Shown here piece after piece: positions 46,080 through 56,341 of a stretch of DNA of 64,000 bases. The position numbers and the translations under genes are program-made. The stretch lies in contig NZ_CP088273.1 of NCBI RefSeq assembly GCF_020731415.2, positions 1,493,001 through 1,557,000 on the forward strand, read 5' to 3'. Under the pieces are notes generated by a model, which saw only the letters and a list, made by a program, of their open reading frames with translations, was not told where the DNA came from and searched no databases. Positions within the stretch are counted from its first letter, which is position 1, and every line of letters begins with the position of its first letter. The DNA is from Phyllobacterium sp. T1293 (GTDB lineage Bacteria; Pseudomonadota; Alphaproteobacteria; Rhizobiales; Rhizobiaceae).

Positions 46080-46213
46080 ATTCTGCTTTCCAGCGCGGTC
46101 AAAGTCTTGGGAGGATGTGACCTTTGGCGCGGTAATACGCAGCCACCACGCAAGTGGATTAGGTCAGACGCGATCTAACAATGCAAGGCGAAAGCCTTGC
46201 ATTTTTTTTGTTT
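46080..46213 (+). ncRNA. Candidate small RNA with terminator
   Basis: A non-coding stretch ending in a strong terminator. TGACCT (46118-46123) pairs with AGGTCA (46161-46166), enclosing CCAC-GCAA-GTGG (46146-46157). Then comes the 10-bp terminator stem AATGCAAGGC / GCCTTGCATT (46180-46203) with loop GAAA and eight T. No gene upstream on this strand needs that terminator, since proS runs the other way. The 5' end is not determined, and no known rhizobial sRNA family was recognised. Confidence 0.5.
46180..46209 (+). terminator. Strong rho-independent terminator
   Basis: 10-bp perfect stem with a GAAA loop and a run of eight T. Only the plus strand has the T tract, so it ends a rightward transcript. 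Confidence 0.9.
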
Positions 46214-46511
46214 TGTATCGGGAATACAAGACGTTATCGGACATTTTTAAACTTGAATTAATGTACCGCTATTCTTTATGCCACTACTTCATCGCTATAT
46301 TTAAACTACTTGCACGCCCGGCGTAGTCATCACATCGGCGATTTCAGTCATGGATGAGATTTTCTGTGTCCAGGCTAATGAATCCAAAAGTGCGAAAAAG
46401 CTCTCTGATGCCGCTCATCGATTCGCATTCTTCTACCCGTCAGACCGCGGCATACGACTAAGGCCGTAATGTTGAAATCATCTTGGCGTGCTAATCTTCG
46501 ACCATGAATTG

Positions 46512-46541
46512 ACGCGCCCTTCGTGGGGATTGGCGCGTTTT
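46512..46541 (+). terminator. Hairpin just upstream of the glycosyltransferase
   Basis: ACGCGCC (46512-46518) and GGCGCGT (46532-46538) followed by TTT, ending 27 bp before the glycosyltransferase ATG. It could be an attenuator in its leader. The 300 bp between the sRNA terminator and this hairpin holds no supported gene. Confidence 0.35.
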
Positions 46542-46567
46542 CGCATTAGTGTGTTCGGGGACGACCC

Positions 46568-47569
46568 ATGACTGACGACAGGTGCAACGCGGCAATGCCG
46601 CGCAAGCGCAGTATATGCATAAGCACAGTGACGCGTAACCGGCCGGTCATGCTGCAAAACCTGCTTGCCTCCTACGCGGCGATGCAGATTCCTGATGATG
46701 TGCATCTGCACTTCCTCATTATCGAGAACAATGAAGAGGCAACGCTTCAGGCTGTTGTGCAGCATTTCCGTTCGCAGGTGCCTGATATATCCGTTCAATA
46801 CGAGGTCGAATCGCGGCTGGGCATTGCGTTTGCCCGCAATCGCGCACTGGAATGTGCGCTGGCCGGTGAACATGACCTGCTGACTTTTGCTGATGATGAC
46901 GAACGGGTCGAGCCTGACTGGCTGGTTGAGTTGCTCGCCGAACGTGACCGATTTGACCTTGATCTGGTCGCCTCGCCTGTTCGTTGTGCCCCCATTGCAC
47001 CCAACGCCTCCTTTGCTGCGCAGCTTGTTTGGGCGGGTTTGAACCGCAGAAACAGACGCAGTGAGCACAAGGCAACGCTCAAACGCCAGAACAATGAAGC
47101 CAACAGAATTTTGCTGGCAACTGGAAGCTGGATGGGCAGCCTCGACTTTTTCCGTCGTACAGGTCTGCGCTTTGACAATGCGCTCGGCATGGCCGGTGGA
47201 GAGGACTGGCGCCTGTGCAGGCACGCATGGGAACTGGGTGCCAAAACCGGTTGGACGCCGCTGGCCATTGCCTATGAGACAGTGCCACTTGAGAGACTGA
47301 CCTTTCGCTATCACTTCCGGCGCGACAGGGACAATAGTGCCGTCGAGATTTGTGCGAAGCTTGCCAATTGCCGCAAGACCACTTTGCTGCGTGTGCCGGG
47401 CTCTATCGCGGGCAGAGTCTTGAAGCTTTGCAGCTATACCATCGCCGCGCCATTTACCCGGGGTGAAGCGCTGATCCGGGTGGCTGCCTGCATGGGCAGT
47501 ATTACAGGCATTTGCCAGGGCTGTTTTGGTAAAACATCATCGCATTACAGGCAGACAACGGGGTCTTGA
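46568..47569 (+). CDS. Family 2 glycosyltransferase
   Basis: A 333-aa GT-A fold enzyme with ICISTVTRNRPVMLQNLL at the N-terminus, the nucleotide-sugar DDD at 109-111 (TFADDDERVEPDWL) and an acceptor-side GGEDWRLCRHA. No membrane helix is obvious until a weakly hydrophobic C-terminal part. It resembles enzymes that act on cell-surface polysaccharide. It is an isolated gene, not in a polysaccharide cluster, flanked by the sRNA candidate and repeat copy C. Donor and acceptor are unknown. Confidence 0.82.
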   Translation: MTDDRCNAAMPRKRSICISTVTRNRPVMLQNLLASYAAMQIPDDVHLHFLIIENNEEATLQAVVQHFRSQVPDISVQYEVESRLGIAFARNRALECALAGEHDLLTFADDDERVEPDWLVELLAERDRFDLDLVASPVRCAPIAPNASFAAQLVWAGLNRRNRRSEHKATLKRQNNEANRILLATGSWMGSLDFFRRTGLRFDNALGMAGGEDWRLCRHAWELGAKTGWTPLAIAYETVPLERLTFRYHFRRDRDNSAVEICAKLANCRKTTLLRVPGSIAGRVLKLCSYTIAAPFTRGEALIRVAACMGSITGICQGCFGKTSSHYRQTTGS

Positions 47570-47643
47570 GGGTTACGTGCCATTTGCGGGTGATGGGTTG
47601 TTTGTTCAACACGACCTTCTGCAATAGATATTCTGCATAGACG

Positions 47644-47810
47644 TGGTTCGTGGTTCGTGGTTCGACAAGCTCACCATGAGGAAGAGTGAGGATGCAACGC
47701 TAATCGCAAAATTTGCAGATCAAAAAAGATTGCAGATCACCAACGTTGCAGAACTTGACTCCCTTGCACAATCCCTCTCCCTCATGGTGAGCTTGTCGAA
47801 CCACGAACCA
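47644..47810. repeat. Dispersed repeat, copy C, with 31-bp inverted ends
   Basis: Three TGGTTCG units (47644-47664) run into ACAAGCTCACCATGAGG. The segment 47651-47681 recurs as a perfect inverted copy at 47780-47810, 98 bp apart. Between them are GATGCAACGCTAATCGCAAA and CAACGTTGCAGAACTTG, shared with copies A and B. The layout is that of a small non-autonomous inverted-repeat element; no transposase is present. The gap 47570-47842 contains nothing else. Confidence 0.82.
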
Positions 47811-47842
47811 TGTTCATGCCGCGCACAATATTTCTGCAGACC

Positions 47843-48112
47843 CTAATCCAGCTTAGGGAAGAAAACCGGGATATCATCGACACCGAAACCGAGCTTCTGG
47901 TTCACGATATAGAAGATCACAAAGATAACTGCGGAGACAATGGTGGTGATGAGGAACACCCGACCCATGCGATGCTTATGGGGCGCGCTGGCAGTTGTGC
48001 CAAGCGTGACATCATCTTCATCGGCCTGGGTGCGAAGGCCAATCGGCAGTACGGTGAACAGCGTCAGCCACCAGAAGATGAAATAAACAGCCATTCCAGT
48101 CGCGATAGGCAT
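47843..48112 (-). CDS. DUF1467 family membrane protein
   Basis: An 89-aa protein with two transmembrane helices (about residues 6-24 and 53-75) separated by a charged loop. The DUF1467 pattern is seen in YFIFWWLTLFTVLPIGLRTQ. Function is unknown. The ATG directly follows the mce stop codon, and AGGTCTGA serves as ribosome site, so it is cotranscribed with mce and rnj. Confidence 0.85.
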   Translation of the reverse strand: MPIATGMAVYFIFWWLTLFTVLPIGLRTQADEDDVTLGTTASAPHKHRMGRVFLITTIVSAVIFVIFYIVNQKLGFGVDDIPVFFPKLD

Positions 48113-48113
48113 T

Positions 48114-48521
48114 TCAGACCTGCTCCAGTTCGATCAGCGTCCCGTTGAAGTCTTTCGGGTGAAGAAAGAGAACCGGTTTGCCGTGGGCGCCGATCTTTGG
48201 TTCGCCGTCGCCCAGAATGCGGGCGCCCTGCTCTTTTAGATGATTTCTCGCTGCCAGAATATCGGTCACTTCGTAGCAGACGTGATGCATACCGCCTGAT
48301 GGGTTCTTAGCAAGGAACGCGGCAATCGGCGAATCTGCATTCAGTGGCTCAAGCAGTTCGATCTTGGTATTGCCGACATCGATGAAGACAACGGTAACAC
48401 CATGTTCCGGCAAAACCTGCGGCTCGGTGAGTTTTGCGCCAAGCATGTCGCGATAAACAGCAGATGCCGTCGCCAGATCAGGAACAGCGATAGCAACATG
48501 ATTGAGACGGCCAAGCATCAT
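48114..48521 (-). CDS. mce: Methylmalonyl-CoA epimerase
   Basis: Glyoxalase/VOC-fold metalloenzyme that interconverts (S)- and (R)-methylmalonyl-CoA in propionate catabolism. The 135-aa protein has GRLNHVAIAVPDLATA with a metal histidine, GGMHHVCYEV and IGAHGKPVLFLHPKDF. Two ATGs lie in tandem at 48521 and 48518; GAGGTAG fits the second slightly better. It lies between rnj and the DUF1467 gene. Confidence 0.92.
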   Translation of the reverse strand: MMLGRLNHVAIAVPDLATASAVYRDMLGAKLTEPQVLPEHGVTVVFIDVGNTKIELLEPLNADSPIAAFLAKNPSGGMHHVCYEVTDILAARNHLKEQGARILGDGEPKIGAHGKPVLFLHPKDFNGTLIELEQV

Positions 48522-48526
48522 CTACC

Positions 48527-50200
48527 TCAAATGCGCGTTACGAATACAGTGACAACAGGCTTTTTGCCCCATGCCTCGTTGGTTGCAGCGCGCACCGCGC
48601 GGCGAACGGCCTCGCGGACCATGGCGAGATCCTTGCGCTTTTCCCGCGGGATGCTTTGCACGGCGCTCACTGCCGCATCATAAAGCAGGTCTTCGAGAAG
48701 TTCACCTTCACGGTCATTCTCCGGCAGGCCGACAGGCACGACTTCCGGGTCTTCGATGATGTTGTACTTCGCATCGAGCAGCATGGAGACAGCGACATGG
48801 CCGACATAGGAAAGCTTGCGGCGGTCAACAATGCCGACTTCTTCCTCGTCGCCGATCAGCCTGCCATCCTTGATCAAGCGGCCAAATGGCGCCTGATCGA
48901 TGATCTCAGCCTTACCCGGTGCGAGGCGCAATATATCGCCATTGCGCACCTGCGGCACTTCCGGAATGCCTGCCATGGCGGCGAGCGAGCCCTGCGCCAC
49001 CAGATGTGCGGCTTCACCATGCACGGGCACGAGGATGCGCGGGCGCACCCATTCATACATGCGCTTCAGCTCATTGCGGCGCGGATGGCCGGAAACATGC
49101 ACAAGCTGGTCATCATCAGAGATGATGTGAATGCCCTGTTCGATCAACAGGTTCTTTGTCTCGATGATCGGCTTCTCATTACCGGGGATCGTGCGCGACG
49201 AATAAATGACCGTATCACCGGCGGAAAGCGCCACACTGCGCATTTCATCGCGGGCGAGCTTGGCGAGTGCAGCACGGGATTCACCCTGACTGCCGGTCAG
49301 GATGATGACAATATTTTCGCGCGGAATGAAACCGTAGTCCTCTTCGGACAGGAATTCCGGAATGCCATCGAGATATCCAAGTTCGCTGGCCACAGCGATC
49401 ATGCGCTTCATCGAGCGGCCAAGCACCAGCACCTGACGTCCGGCATCGCGGGCAGCGATGGCAATGGAGCGAATACGTCCGACATTGGACGAGAAGGTCG
49501 TAATGGCCACGCGGCCACGGGCATTCTCGATAATATCGCGCAAACTGTCACCGACTTCGCGCTCGGATGGCGATTCACCTTCGCGCAGCGCATTGGTGGA
49601 ATCGCACATCATGGCGAGAACGCCTTCATCGCCGAGCGCACGGAAACGCGCTTCGTCGATCAAAGGTCCAAGCGATGGTTCCGGGTCCATCTTCCAGTCA
49701 CCCGTGTGGATGACGGTGCCAAGCGGTGTTTTGATTGCCAGCGAGACAGGCTCAGGAATCGAGTGCGTCACGGCGAGCGCTTCGAACTCGAAAGGTCCGA
49801 CATTGAATTTCTCACCCGCGCGATAGATCGTAACCGGAATATCCGGTGCGCCCGGCTCGGAGTGACGCTTGGCTTCCAGCAATCCAGCGGTGAACGGCGT
49901 CGCATAGACAGGCACATTCAGCATCGGCCACAGGTCCAGCAACGCGCCATAATGGTCTTCATGGGCATGTGTGATCACAATGCCTTTGAGATTATGCCGC
50001 TCGGCCTGCAGAAAACGGATATCGGGAAGCACAAGATCAGCACCAGGAAGATCCGGTCCGGCAAAGGTGACGCCCATATCGACGACGACCCATTCGCGTT
50101 TGTGACTGGGGCCATAGCCATACAAGGCCAGATTCATCCCGATCTCACCAACACCGCCTAAAGGCAGGAACACCAGTTCCGCCTGATCGGAATTTGCCAT
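48527..50200 (-). CDS. rnj: Ribonuclease J
   Basis: Metallo-beta-lactamase/beta-CASP ribonuclease with endo- and 5'-exonuclease activity, 557 aa. The metal motif is ITHAHEDHYGALL (H78, H80, D82, H83); the beta-CASP part has MMCDSTNALREGESPSEREVG and VSGHPRRNELKRMYEWVRP. Together with RNase R in this window it forms part of the RNA decay set. It is downstream of birA by 19 bp. Confidence 0.95.
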   Translation of the reverse strand: MANSDQAELVFLPLGGVGEIGMNLALYGYGPSHKREWVVVDMGVTFAGPDLPGADLVLPDIRFLQAERHNLKGIVITHAHEDHYGALLDLWPMLNVPVYATPFTAGLLEAKRHSEPGAPDIPVTIYRAGEKFNVGPFEFEALAVTHSIPEPVSLAIKTPLGTVIHTGDWKMDPEPSLGPLIDEARFRALGDEGVLAMMCDSTNALREGESPSEREVGDSLRDIIENARGRVAITTFSSNVGRIRSIAIAARDAGRQVLVLGRSMKRMIAVASELGYLDGIPEFLSEEDYGFIPRENIVIILTGSQGESRAALAKLARDEMRSVALSAGDTVIYSSRTIPGNEKPIIETKNLLIEQGIHIISDDDQLVHVSGHPRRNELKRMYEWVRPRILVPVHGEAAHLVAQGSLAAMAGIPEVPQVRNGDILRLAPGKAEIIDQAPFGRLIKDGRLIGDEEEVGIVDRRKLSYVGHVAVSMLLDAKYNIIEDPEVVPVGLPENDREGELLEDLLYDAAVSAVQSIPREKRKDLAMVREAVRRAVRAATNEAWGKKPVVTVFVTRI

Positions 50201-50219
50201 TTATACTCCTAACAACCGG

Positions 50220-51044
50220 CTATCCGGCACTTGCTGATGCGACTGCACCGAAGTGAACATCGCCGGCAGCAATCTTCACCCTCTCCCCATCATTATCGCG
50301 TATGACAAAACGACAGTCTTCGTCAATTGTCTCAAATATACCACGCAGCACCGAGCCGTCGACCCGCACCGCAACTTCGGTGCCGATTCCGGCGGCCCGC
50401 TTCAGCCAGCGCTTGCGGATTTCCGAGAGACCACGCCCCTCGTCCCAGATGCGGCTGTTTTCCTGCCAAGCATCAGACAGTGCCAGAAACAGGGTTTCCG
50501 CATCGCAATCCGCGCCGAGTTGCTTCAATGATGTGGCTGGATACGGCACGTCCTCAGGGTACGCAACCACATTGACACCAATGCCAACGACAACGGCAAA
50601 GCGTCCGTCAGGCAAAAGTGTCGATTCAAGCAGAATGCCAGACAGCTTGGCCTTGTTGATCAGGACATCATTGGGCCATTTGAGTTCAATGCGCAGGTCA
50701 GAATTGCCCACACCATCAATACCGACCGAAATTGTAGCCTGCGGACATACCGCATCAAGCGCATCGGCCAGCGAAAGCCCAGCGACGAAACCGAGCGTTG
50801 CCGCAGTCTTCAATTCAAAATTGCCTGTCAAAAGCAGCGATGCGGCCAGATTGCCGTGGGACGTCGCCCAAGCGCGGCCACGACGCCCGCGCCCGCTCTC
50901 CTGCTTTTTGGAAACAATCCACAACCGTCCGGGATCGCCCTCATGCGCGCGTTCCAGCGCAATGGCATTGGTCGAACCGACGGTATCAAAAGCTTCAAGC
51001 CTGAAACCGTTTTGCTGCGCCAGTGGCGAGAGCGAAAATCCCAT
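50220..51044 (-). CDS. birA: Biotin-[acetyl-CoA-carboxylase] ligase (BPL/BirA, no repressor domain)
   Basis: Attaches biotin to carboxylase carrier proteins, including propionyl-CoA carboxylase. The 274-aa protein has the family motifs VGSTNAIALE, ESGRGRRGRAW (51-57 core), ELKWPNDVLINKAKLSGILLE and VVGIGVNV. It lacks the N-terminal helix-turn-helix of bifunctional BirA, so it should not repress transcription. It sits directly after nuoN, a common alphaproteobacterial arrangement. Confidence 0.93.
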   Translation of the reverse strand: MGFSLSPLAQQNGFRLEAFDTVGSTNAIALERAHEGDPGRLWIVSKKQESGRGRRGRAWATSHGNLAASLLLTGNFELKTAATLGFVAGLSLADALDAVCPQATISVGIDGVGNSDLRIELKWPNDVLINKAKLSGILLESTLLPDGRFAVVVGIGVNVVAYPEDVPYPATSLKQLGADCDAETLFLALSDAWQENSRIWDEGRGLSEIRKRWLKRAAGIGTEVAVRVDGSVLRGIFETIDEDCRFVIRDNDGERVKIAAGDVHFGAVASASAG

Positions 51045-51062
51045 TGGTCAGGGTTCCCGGCC

Positions 51063-52499
51063 TCAGAAGAAGGTTTTTGCGGCAGCTTCCGCATAGGTGC
51101 TAACCGGTCCACCGATGAGCACATAAAGCAGCGTCAGCAGGCCTGAAACACCAAGAACCAGACGCAGTTCACCGGCAACAGGAACAAAGCCTTCGGCTGG
51201 CTCATCAAACCACATGATCTTGATGATGCGCAGGTAATAGAATGCGCCCACGACCGAAGCCACGATACCGATGATAGCCAGCGCATAGAGGTTGGCCTGC
51301 ACAGCGGCAAGGAAGGTGTACCACTTGCCCCAGAAGCCGGCGAGCGGCGGAATACCTGCCAGCGAGAACATCAGGATGGTGAAGATCGTCGCCATGATTG
51401 GATTGGTGCGGGAAAGCCCAGCCAAATCCTCGATCAGTTCGACATTTCCATGCTTGCGCCGCATCGCCAGAATAAAGGCAAACACACCAAGCGTCGTGAT
51501 CAGGTAGATGAACATGTAGATGACCACGCCGCGCACGCCAACCTGCGTACCGGCAGCCAGACCAACAAGCGCATAGCCCATATGGCTGATCGACGAATAG
51601 GCCATCAGACGCTTGATATTGCGCTGACCAATGGCGGCGAACGCACCCAGAACCATCGATGCAATGGCGATGAAGACGATGATCTGCTGCCAGTCATGGG
51701 TGATCGGCTGGAACGTCTCAACGGCAACACGGGTAAGCAGGGCCATGGCAGCCATTTTCGGCGCTGTCGCAAAGAACGCAGTGACCGGTGTCGGCGCGCC
51801 TTCGTAAACGTCCGGTGTCCACATGTGGAAAGGCACGGCGGATATCTTGAAGGCAAGACCCGCAAAGATAAAGACCAGACCAAAGACAACGCCAAGCTGG
51901 CGTTCGCCGCCTGCCAGCGCCTGTGCGATACCTTCAAAACCTGTGTGACCGGTAAAGCCATAAACGAGCGAAATACCGTAGAGCAGCATGCCGGATGACA
52001 AAGCGCCGAGGACGAAATACTTCAGGCCAGCTTCCGTCGAGCGGGTGCTGTCACGGTTGATTGCGGCAACGACATAGAGCGCCAGAGACTGCAATTCGAG
52101 GCCGAGATACAGGGACAATGTATCATTGGCCGAGATCATCAGCAGCATGCCGAGGGTCGCCAGCATGATGAGGATCGGGAATTCGAACTTGTCGAATTTT
52201 TCAGCCTTGGCAAAGCCCACCGACATGACAAGTGTGACAATGGAACCAACCAGTGTCAGCACCTTCATGAAGCGCGAGAATGGGTCCGAGACAAAGGCGC
52301 GGCCAAAGACGTGGCCATCATGCGGGAACAGGACAACGAGTGCCAATGCTGCAAGCAGCACGGCAACCGCCAGTCCGTTGACCACGGAGTTTGCCCGTTC
52401 ACCGGAGTAGGCCCCGATCATCAGAAGAGCCAATGCTCCCACTGCGATGAGCAGTTCAGGGGCCATAAGCGTCAAGTTGGCAATCATGTCGGTCTGCAT
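51063..52499 (-). CDS. nuoN: NADH-quinone oxidoreductase subunit N
   Basis: Antiporter-like proton-pumping membrane subunit of complex I, 478 aa with about 14 membrane helices. Conserved features include [16 protein letters not shown] and [19 protein letters not shown] with its central lysine, and [15 protein letters not shown]. It is last of the nuo genes and followed by birA. Confidence 0.96.
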   Translation of the reverse strand: MQTDMIANLTLMAPELLIAVGALALLMIGAYSGERANSVVNGLAVAVLLAALALVVLFPHDGHVFGRAFVSDPFSRFMKVLTLVGSIVTLVMSVGFAKAEKFDKFEFPILIMLATLGMLLMISANDTLSLYLGLELQSLALYVVAAINRDSTRSTEAGLKYFVLGALSSGMLLYGISLVYGFTGHTGFEGIAQALAGGERQLGVVFGLVFIFAGLAFKISAVPFHMWTPDVYEGAPTPVTAFFATAPKMAAMALLTRVAVETFQPITHDWQQIIVFIAIASMVLGAFAAIGQRNIKRLMAYSSISHMGYALVGLAAGTQVGVRGVVIYMFIYLITTLGVFAFILAMRRKHGNVELIEDLAGLSRTNPIMATIFTILMFSLAGIPPLAGFWGKWYTFLAAVQANLYALAIIGIVASVVGAFYYLRIIKIMWFDEPAEGFVPVAGELRLVLGVSGLLTLLYVLIGGPVSTYAEAAAKTFF

Positions 52500-52518
52500 C
52501 GGCCTTGGCCTCTTCCTG

Positions 52519-54024
52519 CTATTTCAGCGCCAGTGTGGCGGCTGCGGACAGCGCGTTATTGTATTGATTGATAAGGGCATGAACCGAGCTTGCCGTCGCG
52601 TCGAAAACGGGCATCGGATAAACACCGTAGAAGATGGTGAGGATCACCAGCGGATAGACAACCAGCTTTTCGCGCGGCGACATATCCAGGAGTGACTTCA
52701 GGCTTTCCTTGTCGAGCGAACCGAACACCACGCGGCGATAGAGCCACAGCGCATAGGCCGCCGAGAAAATCACACCTGTCGTTGCAAACAGTGCAACCCA
52801 TGTGTTGACCCGGAAGACACCAAGCAGCGTCAGGAATTCACCGATGAAGCCCGAGGTTCCCGGCAGGCCGACATTGGCCATGGTCAGGATCAGGAACACC
52901 ACCGCATATTTCGGCATGTTGTTCACAAGGCCGCCATAGGCGGAGATTTCGCGGGTATGGGTGCGGTCATAGACAACACCAACACAAAGGAACAGCGCGG
53001 CGGAAACAAGACCGTGCGAGAGCATCTGGAACAATGCGCCCTGAATGCCCTGCTCGTTCGCTGCAAAGATACCCATGGTCACATAGCCCATGTGGGCGAC
53101 GGAGGAATAGGCGATCAGCTTCTTGATGTCTTCCTGCATCAGCGCAACCAAGGACGTGTAGACGATGGCAACAACCGAGAGGGTGTAGATCAACGGAGCA
53201 AAATCAGCCGAAGCAATCGGGAACATCGGCAGGGAGAAGCGCAGGAAACCATAGCCGCCGAGCTTCAACAGGATACCGGCCAGAATGGCGGATGCCGCTG
53301 TCGGTGCTTCCACGTGCGCATCCGGCAACCATGTATGCACAGGCCACATCGGCATTTTCACAGCGAAGGACGCGAAGAATGCCAGCCACAGCCATGTCTG
53401 CATGGACACAGGGAAAGAATGTGCCAGCAGTGTCGGAATGTCCGTCGTGCCAGCCTGCCAGTACATGGCCATGATGGCGATCAGCATCAGCACGGAGCCG
53501 AGCAGCGTGTAGAGGAAGAACTTGAAGCTGGCATAAACGCGGCGCTTGCCACCCCAGACACCAATGATGATGAACATCGGCACCAGCACGGCTTCGAAGA
53601 ATACGTAGAACAGCACGATATCCAGCGCACAGAACACACCGATCATCAGTGTTTCGAGCACGAGGAAGGCAATCATGTATTCCTTGACGCGGGTCTGGAT
53701 CGCTTCCCAGCTGGCAAGGATGCAAAGCGGCATCAGGAATGTCGTCAGGATAACGAACAGCATCGAAATGCCGTCCACGCCCATATGATAGGAAATTCCG
53801 GAGTCGAGCCAGGCAAGCTTTTCCACGAACTGGAAACCGGCATGGCCCTTGTCGAAATAGTACCAGATCGGCAGGGACAAGAGGAATGTGATGACCGTGG
53901 TCCACAGTGCCACATTGCGGATATTGCGCCGCGCGGATTCACTGTCGTCCCGGATCAGAAGGATCAGGAGCGCACCGACCAATGGCAGGAAGGTAACAGT
54001 CGAGAGAATTGGCCAGTCGGTCAT
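52519..54024 (-). CDS. nuoM: NADH-quinone oxidoreductase subunit M
   Basis: Proton-pumping antiporter-like subunit, 501 aa from the ATG at 54024 ([18 protein letters not shown]). An earlier in-frame ATG at 54051 lies inside nuoL. Signatures are [40 protein letters not shown] and [12 protein letters not shown]. Its start shares one base with the nuoL stop codon. Confidence 0.96.
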   Translation of the reverse strand: MTDWPILSTVTFLPLVGALLILLIRDDSESARRNIRNVALWTTVITFLLSLPIWYYFDKGHAGFQFVEKLAWLDSGISYHMGVDGISMLFVILTTFLMPLCILASWEAIQTRVKEYMIAFLVLETLMIGVFCALDIVLFYVFFEAVLVPMFIIIGVWGGKRRVYASFKFFLYTLLGSVLMLIAIMAMYWQAGTTDIPTLLAHSFPVSMQTWLWLAFFASFAVKMPMWPVHTWLPDAHVEAPTAASAILAGILLKLGGYGFLRFSLPMFPIASADFAPLIYTLSVVAIVYTSLVALMQEDIKKLIAYSSVAHMGYVTMGIFAANEQGIQGALFQMLSHGLVSAALFLCVGVVYDRTHTREISAYGGLVNNMPKYAVVFLILTMANVGLPGTSGFIGEFLTLLGVFRVNTWVALFATTGVIFSAAYALWLYRRVVFGSLDKESLKSLLDMSPREKLVVYPLVILTIFYGVYPMPVFDATASSVHALINQYNNALSAAATLALK

Positions 54025-56012
54025 CAGAAGTTGCTCCCGAGCATCATCCACGTGACGAGTGCGGCGACCCCAATGAGCATCGCGAACGCATAATGATAGA
54101 GGTAACCGGTCTGCAGGCGCACCACGCGGTTGGTGATATCGACAACCCGGGCAGAAATCCCGTCCGGACCATGGCCGTCAATGAGCCAGCCATCGCCCTT
54201 CTTCCACAGGAACTTGCCAAGAGCCTTTGCCGGACGCACGAACAGGAAGTCGTAGAGTTCGTCAAAGTACCACTTGTTGAGCAGGAACTGGTAGAGACCG
54301 CGATGCTGCTCGGCCAGACGCTTCGGTGTTTCCGGCGAGCGGATGTAGAAGATCCAAGCGAGGATGAAGCCAGCCAGCATCGCCAGGAATGGCGAGGCAG
54401 CTACAAGCGCTGGAACATGGTGATGCAGTTCCAGAATCTCGTTTTCCTTGCCTGTGAACAGCGCGCCCTTCCAGAACTCGGCATATTCATGTCCGAAGAA
54501 GTATTCGCGGAAGACAACACCGGCAAACAGCGCACCGATGGCAAGGATGAACAGCGGCACCAGCATGACATAGGGCGATTCATGCACATGATGCATGACA
54601 TCGTGCGAGGCGCGTGGCTTGCCATGGAATGTCATGAAAATCAGGCGCCATGAATAGAAGCTGGTGAACAGCGCGGCAATCACAAGCAGGACGAAGGCAT
54701 AAGTGGCAGCCGGGCTTGTCGACGCATAGGCCGATTCAATGATCGCATCCTTGGAGAAAAAGCCAGCAGTACCGATAGCCGTGCCGGGAATACCAAGGCC
54801 GGTCAGGGCGATCGTGCCGATGACCATCATCCAGTAGGTTTGCGGGATCAGCTTGCGCAGACCACCCATATTGCGCATGTCCTGTTCATCGGAAACCGCA
54901 TGAATGACGGAACCTGCACCAAGGAACAGCAGCGCTTTGAAAAAAGCGTGTGTGAACAGGTGGAAAATGGCGGCGCCATAGGCACCAAGACCAAGCGCCA
55001 CAAACATATAACCGAGCTGCGAGCAGGTCGAATAGGCGATGACGCGCTTGATGTCGTTCTGGACAAGACCAACCGTTGCCGCAAAGAAGGCCGTGGTTGC
55101 GCCAACAAATGTGACGACGATCAAAGCCGTGTGCGACAGTTCGAAAATCGGCGACAGGCGGGCAACCATGAACACACCTGCCGTAACCATTGTTGCGGCG
55201 TGGATGAGTGCGGAAACCGGCGTCGGGCCTTCCATGGCGTCAGGCAGCCAGGTGTGCAGCAGAAACTGTGCTGATTTACCCATCGCGCCCATGAACAGCA
55301 GCAGACAGGCAACCGTGATCGCTTCCTGTTTGCCCAAGGCATAGCCAAGGAAATTCAGGACAACCTTGCCGTCCCCTGCTCCTTCTGCCGGAAGATAGGA
55401 GGCAGCGGATTGGAACAGCGTATCAAACTGAACGGTATCGAACAGGACGAACAGCGAGAAAATGCCAAGAAGGAAACCAAAATCGCCGACGCGGTTGACG
55501 ATGAAAGCTTTCATCGCCGCAGCATTGGCCGAGGGCTTCTTGAACCAGAAACCGATGAGCAGGTAGGAGGCAAGGCCCACGCCTTCCCAGCCGAAGAACA
55601 TCTGAACCAGATTGTCGCCCGTTACCAGCATCAACATCGCAAAGGTGAAGAGCGACAGATAGGCAAAGAAGCGGGGCCGATGCGGATCGTGATGCATATA
55701 GCCGATCGAATAGGTATGGACGAGCGCCGACACCGTATTGACGACGATCAGCATGACGGCAGTCAGCGTATCGATGCGCAAGGCCCAGTCAAAGCTCAGC
55801 GAGCCCGATTCAACCCAGTGCAGGACCGGAACCTTAAATGCTTCGCCATGGCCGAGCGCTACGGTCGTGAAAGCAATCCATGAGAGGACCGCAACCACGA
55901 TCATCAGACCGGTGGTGACATACTCGCTCGCCTTTGCGCCGATAGCCGAGCCGAAGAGCCCCGCGATCAGAAAGCCGAGCAGCGGAAGGAAGACAATCGC
56001 CAGATACAGCAT
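54024..56012 (-). CDS. nuoL: NADH-quinone oxidoreductase subunit L
   Basis: Largest pumping subunit, 662 aa, with 16 or so helices including the lateral amphipathic helix and C-terminal anchor helix. Typical motifs are [39 protein letters not shown] and [19 protein letters not shown]. It lies 7 bp after nuoK. Confidence 0.96.
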   Translation of the reverse strand: MLYLAIVFLPLLGFLIAGLFGSAIGAKASEYVTTGLMIVVAVLSWIAFTTVALGHGEAFKVPVLHWVESGSLSFDWALRIDTLTAVMLIVVNTVSALVHTYSIGYMHHDPHRPRFFAYLSLFTFAMLMLVTGDNLVQMFFGWEGVGLASYLLIGFWFKKPSANAAAMKAFIVNRVGDFGFLLGIFSLFVLFDTVQFDTLFQSAASYLPAEGAGDGKVVLNFLGYALGKQEAITVACLLLFMGAMGKSAQFLLHTWLPDAMEGPTPVSALIHAATMVTAGVFMVARLSPIFELSHTALIVVTFVGATTAFFAATVGLVQNDIKRVIAYSTCSQLGYMFVALGLGAYGAAIFHLFTHAFFKALLFLGAGSVIHAVSDEQDMRNMGGLRKLIPQTYWMMVIGTIALTGLGIPGTAIGTAGFFSKDAIIESAYASTSPAATYAFVLLVIAALFTSFYSWRLIFMTFHGKPRASHDVMHHVHESPYVMLVPLFILAIGALFAGVVFREYFFGHEYAEFWKGALFTGKENEILELHHHVPALVAASPFLAMLAGFILAWIFYIRSPETPKRLAEQHRGLYQFLLNKWYFDELYDFLFVRPAKALGKFLWKKGDGWLIDGHGPDGISARVVDITNRVVRLQTGYLYHYAFAMLIGVAALVTWMMLGSNF

Positions 56013-56019
56013 GCCCCCG

Positions 56020-56328
56020 TCAACCTTTCATCATGTTGACGTCTTCCACGGCAATCGACCCACGATTGCGATAGAACACGACGAGAATAGCAAGTCCGAT
56101 GGCGGCCTCAGCGGCAGCAACGGTCAAGACAAACAATGCAAAAACCTGTCCAACCAGATCCCCCAGAGCGGCGGAGAACGCCACAAAGTTCAGGTTGACG
56201 GCGAGCAGGATCAATTCGACCGACATCAGGATGACGATCACGTTCTTACGATTGAGGAAGATACCGAAGATCCCCATCGTGAACAGCAGCGCGGAAACTG
56301 TCAGATAATGTGCGATACCGATTACCAT
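56020..56328 (-). CDS. nuoK: NADH-quinone oxidoreductase subunit K
   Basis: 102-aa membrane subunit with three helices carrying the conserved membrane glutamates ([19 protein letters not shown] and [16 protein letters not shown]). The ATG at 56328 gives the standard length and has AGGAG seven bases upstream; an adjacent ATG at 56331 is too close to it. Confidence 0.95.
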   Translation of the reverse strand: MVIGIAHYLTVSALLFTMGIFGIFLNRKNVIVILMSVELILLAVNLNFVAFSAALGDLVGQVFALFVLTVAAAEAAIGLAILVVFYRNRGSIAVEDVNMMKG

Positions 56329-56341
56329 CATGGCGCTCCTG

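Noticed and set aside
45763..46178. Two short plus-strand frames upstream of the small RNA candidate
   Set aside because: No ribosome sites and no recognisable composition; they overlap the proposed structured RNA.
52957..54093. 378-codon open frame antisense to nuoM
   Set aside because: Shadow of nuoM; the translation is low-complexity His/Gln/Arg-rich without membrane or domain features.
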